Assembly: GCA_016213945.1 (NCBI GenBank)
Contig: JACQZF010000040.1
Coordinates: 30,929-94,928, forward strand
Source of the DNA: Nitrospirota bacterium
GTDB lineage: Bacteria; Nitrospirota; Thermodesulfovibrionia; UBA6902
Reading direction: 5' to 3'
DNA: 64,000 nt
A program made the translations under genes and the position numbers. Under the pieces are notes generated by a model, which saw only the letters and a program-made list of their open reading frames with translations, was not told the origin of the DNA and ran no database searches. Below are positions 60,592-64,000 of the stretch, one piece after another (position 1 is the stretch's first letter; every line of letters begins with the position of its first letter).

Positions 60592-61862
60592 AAAAAACAT
60601 TGAACGTAAACGTCAAGCACCTCTCAAGAGTTGAGGGGCACGGAAATATAAACATAAAGATCAGAAACGGTAAGCTTATGGAGGCGCAGTGGGAGGTCAT
60701 CGAGACCCCGCGCTTTTTTGAAGCCATGCTCGTCGGAAAGAACTGGGACAATGCGCCCTGGATAACCGGCAGGATCTGCGGCATCTGTTCAATCGGCCAC
60801 ACGCTTGCAAGTATCCGCGCAGTGGAGAATGCATTCAAGATCGTCCCTGATGAGCAGACAACGAAACTTCGCCTCCTTCTAAAACACATGGAGACACTCC
60901 AGAGCCATTCACTGCATTTGTGTTTTCTTGCCCTGCCTGATTTTGTGAATGCGGGCAGCGTGTTCCCTTTGATCAAATCTCACGAGGACGTTGTCCTGCG
61001 CGCCGCAAGAATTAAAGGACTTGCCAATGATATTTGTGACTGTGTCGGCGGGCGCAGGCTGCATCCGACAAGGACGGTGGTGGGCGGATTTACCAAACTG
61101 CCTGCAAAGGAAGAACTCTCTGTTTTCAGCGAACGCCTCAAGTCAATCGTTAACGATCTTCTTCTGCTTGCGGAGTTGTTCAGCGGTTTGAAGCTGCCTG
61201 CTTTTGCAAGAGAGACGGAATTCGTCTCTCTGAAAGGCAAAGACAGTTATCCCTTTATCGGGGGCGATGTTGTATCAAGCGACGGCGTGCACATGAGGGA
61301 GCAGGACTATAAAAAACTAACTAATGAATACATGGTGCCGCAGTCAACAGCCAAGTGGTGCCGTCTTTCAAGAAAGTCCTTTGCGGTAGGCGCGCTTGCC
61401 AGGCTGAACAATAATTTTGAATTCCTGCATCCTGTCGCAAAAGATATTGCCAGAAGGTTTGACTTTGTTCCTGTAAACCATAATCCGTTCATGAACAATA
61501 TTGCGCAATTAGTTGAATGCGTCCACGTTGTTATGGATTCCGTAAGATTGATTGATGAACTGCTGAGTTCACCATTCAAAGAACCGAGGCAGGAAGTAAA
61601 ACCGCGAAGCGGCGTAGGCGTCGGGGCAGTGGAAGTGCCGCGCGGTATTTTATATCACTGCTACGAGTTTGACGACAAGGGAAAGATCGTCAGGAGCGAC
61701 TGCGTGATCCCCACCGGGCAGAACCACGCGAACATCCAGCACGACCTTGAGGCCCTTGCCGGGGAATTTGCCGTAAAGGGAAAAGCAGACAAAGAGATCG
61801 AACTCCTCGCCTCAATGCTGGTCCGGGCCTACGACCCCTGCATCTCGTGTTCCGTGCATTGA
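60588..61862 (+). CDS. hydA: NiFe hydrogenase large subunit (HydA/alpha-like)
   Basis: The 424 aa product holds the NiFe active site. The N-terminal motif RICGIC (Cys64, Cys67) and the C-terminal DPCISC (Cys418, Cys421) supply the four metal-binding cysteines. In most large subunits a C-terminal peptide after the final His/Arg of DPCxxCxxH is cut off during maturation. Here the reading frame stops immediately after that histidine (His424, then TGA), so no such peptide exists. No hyp maturation genes are in the window. With hydB, G and D it forms a cytoplasmic, NAD(P)-linked, reversible H2 enzyme of group 3b type. Confidence 0.94.
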   Translation: MKKTLNVNVKHLSRVEGHGNINIKIRNGKLMEAQWEVIETPRFFEAMLVGKNWDNAPWITGRICGICSIGHTLASIRAVENAFKIVPDEQTTKLRLLLKHMETLQSHSLHLCFLALPDFVNAGSVFPLIKSHEDVVLRAARIKGLANDICDCVGGRRLHPTRTVVGGFTKLPAKEELSVFSERLKSIVNDLLLLAELFSGLKLPAFARETEFVSLKGKDSYPFIGGDVVSSDGVHMREQDYKKLTNEYMVPQSTAKWCRLSRKSFAVGALARLNNNFEFLHPVAKDIARRFDFVPVNHNPFMNNIAQLVECVHVVMDSVRLIDELLSSPFKEPRQEVKPRSGVGVGAVEVPRGILYHCYEFDDKGKIVRSDCVIPTGQNHANIQHDLEALAGEFAVKGKADKEIELLASMLVRAYDPCISCSVH

Positions 61863-61893
61863 TTTATTCCTAACCTGAACGATCACTTGGGTC

Positions 61894-61961
61894 GTCATTC
61901 CGGCTTGTCCGGAATCTTTCTTTAATCAGGATTCCCGACGCGCTTCGCTTGCTGGAATGAC
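61894..61961. repeat. GTCATTCCGGC-type palindromic repeat
   Basis: GTCATTCCGGCTTGTCCGGAATC at one end is inverted, with changes, in GATTCCCGACGCGCTTCGC...TGGAATGAC at the other. It lies between hydA and ubiE. No intrinsic terminator is evident apart from this hairpin. Confidence 0.8.
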
Positions 61962-62044
61962 AAACATTTATGCGCCGGCGATAACGTCAAAACAAACACT
62001 ACCTGCTCATTTATTTAACTTGCCTCCGTGGTTTATAATTCCCT

Positions 62045-62764
62045 ATGCAAATGGACAAGTCCGCGAAAGACCCTGCAAAGATACAGACGATGTTCTCGAA
62101 AATAGCCCCGCGCTATGACCTGCTCAACAGGCTGCTGAGCCTGGGGATAGATAGTCACTGGAGAAAATTCGCGGTCGGTCAATTGCCGAAGGTTAATAAC
62201 GCAAGGTTCCTCGATGTGGCTACCGGCACCTGTGATGTTGCTCTTGAGATAGTGAAAAGATATCCTGACGCAAAAGTCACAGGCGTGGATTTCAGTGAAG
62301 GGATGCTGGAGCTTGGGAGAGTGAAGGTAAAACGGGCAGGTTTAGAGGACAGGATCGAGGTCCGCTTTGCAGATGTCACGGCGCTGCCGTTTGAGGACAA
62401 CACCTTTGACGGAGTAACGATCGCATTCGGCATCAGGAATGTTCAGGATTTCAAAAAGGGGATTGCGGAGATGGGCAGGGTCGTAAAACCAGGCGGCAGG
62501 GTTGTCATTCTTGAATTCACCAGCATTCAAAACAGATTTTTCAGGCGGCCGTACCGTTTCTATATTACAAAGGTGCTGCCGTTTATCGGCGAGATGATCT
62601 CCGGCAAAAAAGGCGCGTACAAATATCTCCCGTCTTCCATGCTCGAATTCCCCGGCCCGGATGAATTTAAAAAAGCAATCGAAGAGACAGGGCTTCAGGA
62701 TGTCAGGTATTACAAGTTGACCCTCGGCGTCGCTGCCGTGCATGTAGGGACGAAAGGGGAATGA
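62045..62764 (+). CDS. ubiE: Demethylmenaquinone/ubiquinone C-methyltransferase
   Basis: It methylates demethylmenaquinone (MenG/UbiE family), the last step of menaquinone synthesis in an anaerobe. The 239 aa product has MFSKIAPRYDLLNRLLSLG, LDVATGTCDVALEI (SAM site), GVDFSEGML, GVTIAFGIRN and KPGGRVVILEF. A second ATG lies two codons downstream (62051). Because the window suggests a menaquinone user, the role MenG is likelier than UbiE proper. It overlaps rsmG by 4 bp. Confidence 0.93.
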   Translation: MQMDKSAKDPAKIQTMFSKIAPRYDLLNRLLSLGIDSHWRKFAVGQLPKVNNARFLDVATGTCDVALEIVKRYPDAKVTGVDFSEGMLELGRVKVKRAGLEDRIEVRFADVTALPFEDNTFDGVTIAFGIRNVQDFKKGIAEMGRVVKPGGRVVILEFTSIQNRFFRRPYRFYITKVLPFIGEMISGKKGAYKYLPSSMLEFPGPDEFKKAIEETGLQDVRYYKLTLGVAAVHVGTKGE

Positions 62765-63420
62765 AACCTGAAGCGCTGCTAAAGAAAGGCCTGAAAGAGC
62801 TTGGCATCTCATGTTCTGAAACACAAACCAACTCCTTCATGACCTATCTTTCGGAGCTAAGAAAATGGAACAGCGCCTATAACCTCACCGCGCTAAAAAC
62901 CGATGAAGACATAATCGTCAAGCATTTTCTTGATTCCCTTCTCTATCTGAAGGCATTGCCGGAAGGCAATTTAAAATTAGCGGACGCTGGAAGCGGCGCT
63001 GGCTTTCCGGGCATACCGATAAAAATCGTGAGGCCGGAAATAGACATCACACTCATTGAGTCTTCAAGAAAGAAATGCTCCTTTCTGCGGCACATGATCA
63101 GATCATTAAATTTAACTCAAATAAATGTCCTTGAACAGAGGCTTGAAAATCTCGGCGATGAATACAAGAGCGCCTTTGATGTAATAGTCTCAAGGGCCGC
63201 GTTCAGCATGAAAGAGTTCCTCAATGCGGCCTGCGCGTATGTGAAAAAAGGCGGGATACTCGTGCTGAGCAAAGGGCCGAAGATGACAGAGGAGTTAAAA
63301 GAACTAAGCTCGGAAGATGCCGTGAAGGACATTCTCAAAGTTGCTCTGCCAGTTGCAAATGTTGAGAGGAATTTGGTTGTGCTTGAGTGTAAGAAACAGG
63401 CGGTTCGCCAAATGACTTAA
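62761..63420 (+). CDS. rsmG: 16S rRNA (guanine-527-N7) methyltransferase
   Basis: RsmG (GidB) methylates G527 of 16S rRNA. The 219 aa product has NLTALKTDEDIIVKHFLDSL, the SAM motif DAGSGAGFPGIPIKI, LIESSRKKCSFLRH and SRAAFSMKEFL. The ATG overlaps the ubiE stop (ATGA), so the two are coupled. It is not next to mnmG or parAB here. Confidence 0.95.
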   Translation: MKPEALLKKGLKELGISCSETQTNSFMTYLSELRKWNSAYNLTALKTDEDIIVKHFLDSLLYLKALPEGNLKLADAGSGAGFPGIPIKIVRPEIDITLIESSRKKCSFLRHMIRSLNLTQINVLEQRLENLGDEYKSAFDVIVSRAAFSMKEFLNAACAYVKKGGILVLSKGPKMTEELKELSSEDAVKDILKVALPVANVERNLVVLECKKQAVRQMT

Positions 63421-63518
63421 ACACCCCAGACAACGTTTCCAAAACCGTTTGTCATCATTAATTTCTTTGTTATGGTTGATGTTTTTTTAGATTAATTTTA
63501 AAACTGTAAATGACATAC

Positions 63519-63974
63519 TCCCCGAGGCAAGCCTGCGGGGTATCTTAAAGAAAAAGAGACAACTGGTCTTTATGTAACTGTTGGTACTCATTTGTACGCC
63601 CTTGTTCTTTAACATATTTGCTGATCGTATTTTCATTGCCTTGCTTAATTTCTTTTTCAGTTCAGGCATCCGCTCCAATAAATGCCGCGCGGTTATGCTC
63701 TTTATCATGGTTACCAGTTTCGTTACACTGTATACAGGCACTGACTGTACCAGAAAATGAACATGGTCCTTATCTGTTCCTATTTCAACAAAATGCATCT
63801 CATACCTCTTTTGTATCTCCATGCAGATATCTCGTATCGCCAAATCTACGGCGTTGTCCATAACCATGCGTCGATACTTCGTTGGAAAGACAAAATGATA
63901 CAGCAATACACTGACATTATGGCTCTTATGTATATAGATGCTCACGTCATCTATTATACTCGCCGCAAGCGGCG
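63519..63974 (-). mobile_element. Decayed IS200/IS605-type insertion sequence
   Basis: A tnpA relic is bounded by two hairpins. CCCCGAGGC-AA-GCCTGCGGGG (about 63519-63540) is at the 3' side and CGCCGC-AA-GCGGCG (63961-63974) at the 5' side, as expected for subterminal hairpins recognised by Y1 transposases. The exact ends are not defined and no tnpB is present. Confidence 0.65.
63545..63945 (-). pseudogene. tnpA: IS200/IS605 TnpA with the catalytic-tyrosine segment deleted
   Basis: The N-terminal 110 residues are good TnpA sequence: YHFVFPTKYRR at the start, the metal-binding HUH motif HVHFLV, and VTMIKSITARHLLERMPELKKKL. In intact relatives a WGG...FWSDGYFV segment with the nucleophile tyrosine should follow. 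Here the frame goes straight into unrelated residues. The true C terminus (NENTISKYVKEQGRTNEYQQ, ending at 63545) reappears in another frame. A small internal deletion with a frame change has therefore removed the catalytic tyrosine. It cannot transpose itself. Confidence 0.82.
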
Positions 63975-64000
63975 GGGAATTAGACCCTAAGAGAGATTAA

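Noticed and set aside
63487..63945. An intact 152-aa transposase, or a REP-associated (RAYT) transposase that could mobilise the palindromic repeats
   Set aside because: The catalytic-tyrosine segment is missing and the frame is broken. The residues look like IS200 TnpA and not RAYT, and the ends do not match the dispersed repeats.
1..64000. rRNA and tRNA genes
   Set aside because: No rRNA segment or convincing tRNA cloverleaf was recognised by eye in the gaps. A tRNAscan or Rfam run could still find one.

Overview
The window is 64 kb of bacterial chromosome carrying about 58 protein genes on both strands. No rRNA or tRNA gene was recognised. The gene set suggests an anaerobic or microaerophilic, Gram-negative-type organism of the Nitrospirota (Thermodesulfovibrionia-like) or a deltaproteobacterial relative. 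The evidence is a class II (B12-dependent) ribonucleotide reductase, a group 3b-type NiFe hydrogenase, an eight-heme cytochrome c, the aminotransferase route to diaminopimelate (DapL), an MglA-like GTPase, and many c-di-GMP and two-component genes. The phylum is an inference from gene content only.

Layout. 0-6 kb (+): the end of a ROK kinase gene, lepA, lepB, then ribE-ribBA-ribH-nusB. 6-10.3 kb (-): nrdJ behind a promoter with an NrdR-box-like operator, a TauE/SafE permease and a small HAD protein. 10.3-15.6 kb (+): a PIN-PhoH ATPase, a structured gene-free stretch, a methyltransferase, a PilZ protein with a MinD/FlhG-like ATPase, and a MurC/Mpl-like ligase. 15.7-21.2 kb: an L,D-transpeptidase, a dienelactone-hydrolase-like lipoprotein, dapL, an octaheme cytochrome c with a membrane cytochrome b-like partner, and folK. 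21.2-28.3 kb (-): a type I restriction-modification operon, hsdR-hsdM-yhcG-like nuclease-hsdS-radC, with a recognisable promoter and 4-8 bp gene overlaps. 28.5 kb: a solitary hisH.

29.4-49.1 kb (-) is the most remarkable part: about 20 kb of signalling genes on one strand. It holds a receiver domain fused to a PilB/GspE-type pilus ATPase with C-terminal zinc ribbons, and three more proteins with the same 'KPW' receiver (a stand-alone one, a REC-PAS and a REC-HD-GYP). It also holds an MglA-like GTPase, four histidine kinases (two sharing one extracytoplasmic sensor), a REC-GGDEF-EAL protein, a PilZ protein, a second HD-GYP protein and a HEAT-repeat protein. I read it as a candidate control module for type IV pili or cell polarity, in which phosphorelay, c-di-GMP and a Ras-like switch meet on a pilus motor. 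This is an inference from architecture and synteny.

49.4-53.4 kb (+): a fused PqqD-like/radical SAM-SPASM/ArsM-like methyltransferase followed by a B12-binding radical SAM protein. 53.4-57.5 kb: secG, tpiA, a CMD-family protein, ugd and a D-Ala-D-Ala carboxypeptidase. 57.7-61.9 kb (+): hydBGDA-type hydrogenase. 62-63.4 kb (+): ubiE/menG and rsmG. 63.5-64 kb (-): an IS200/IS605-like tnpA relic whose catalytic-tyrosine segment has been deleted.

Several families of dispersed palindromic repeats run through the window and fill most intergenic gaps. In at least four places (nrdJ, hisH, a histidine kinase and the 3' end of the MglA-like gene) repeat-like sequence lies inside a reading frame and is translated.
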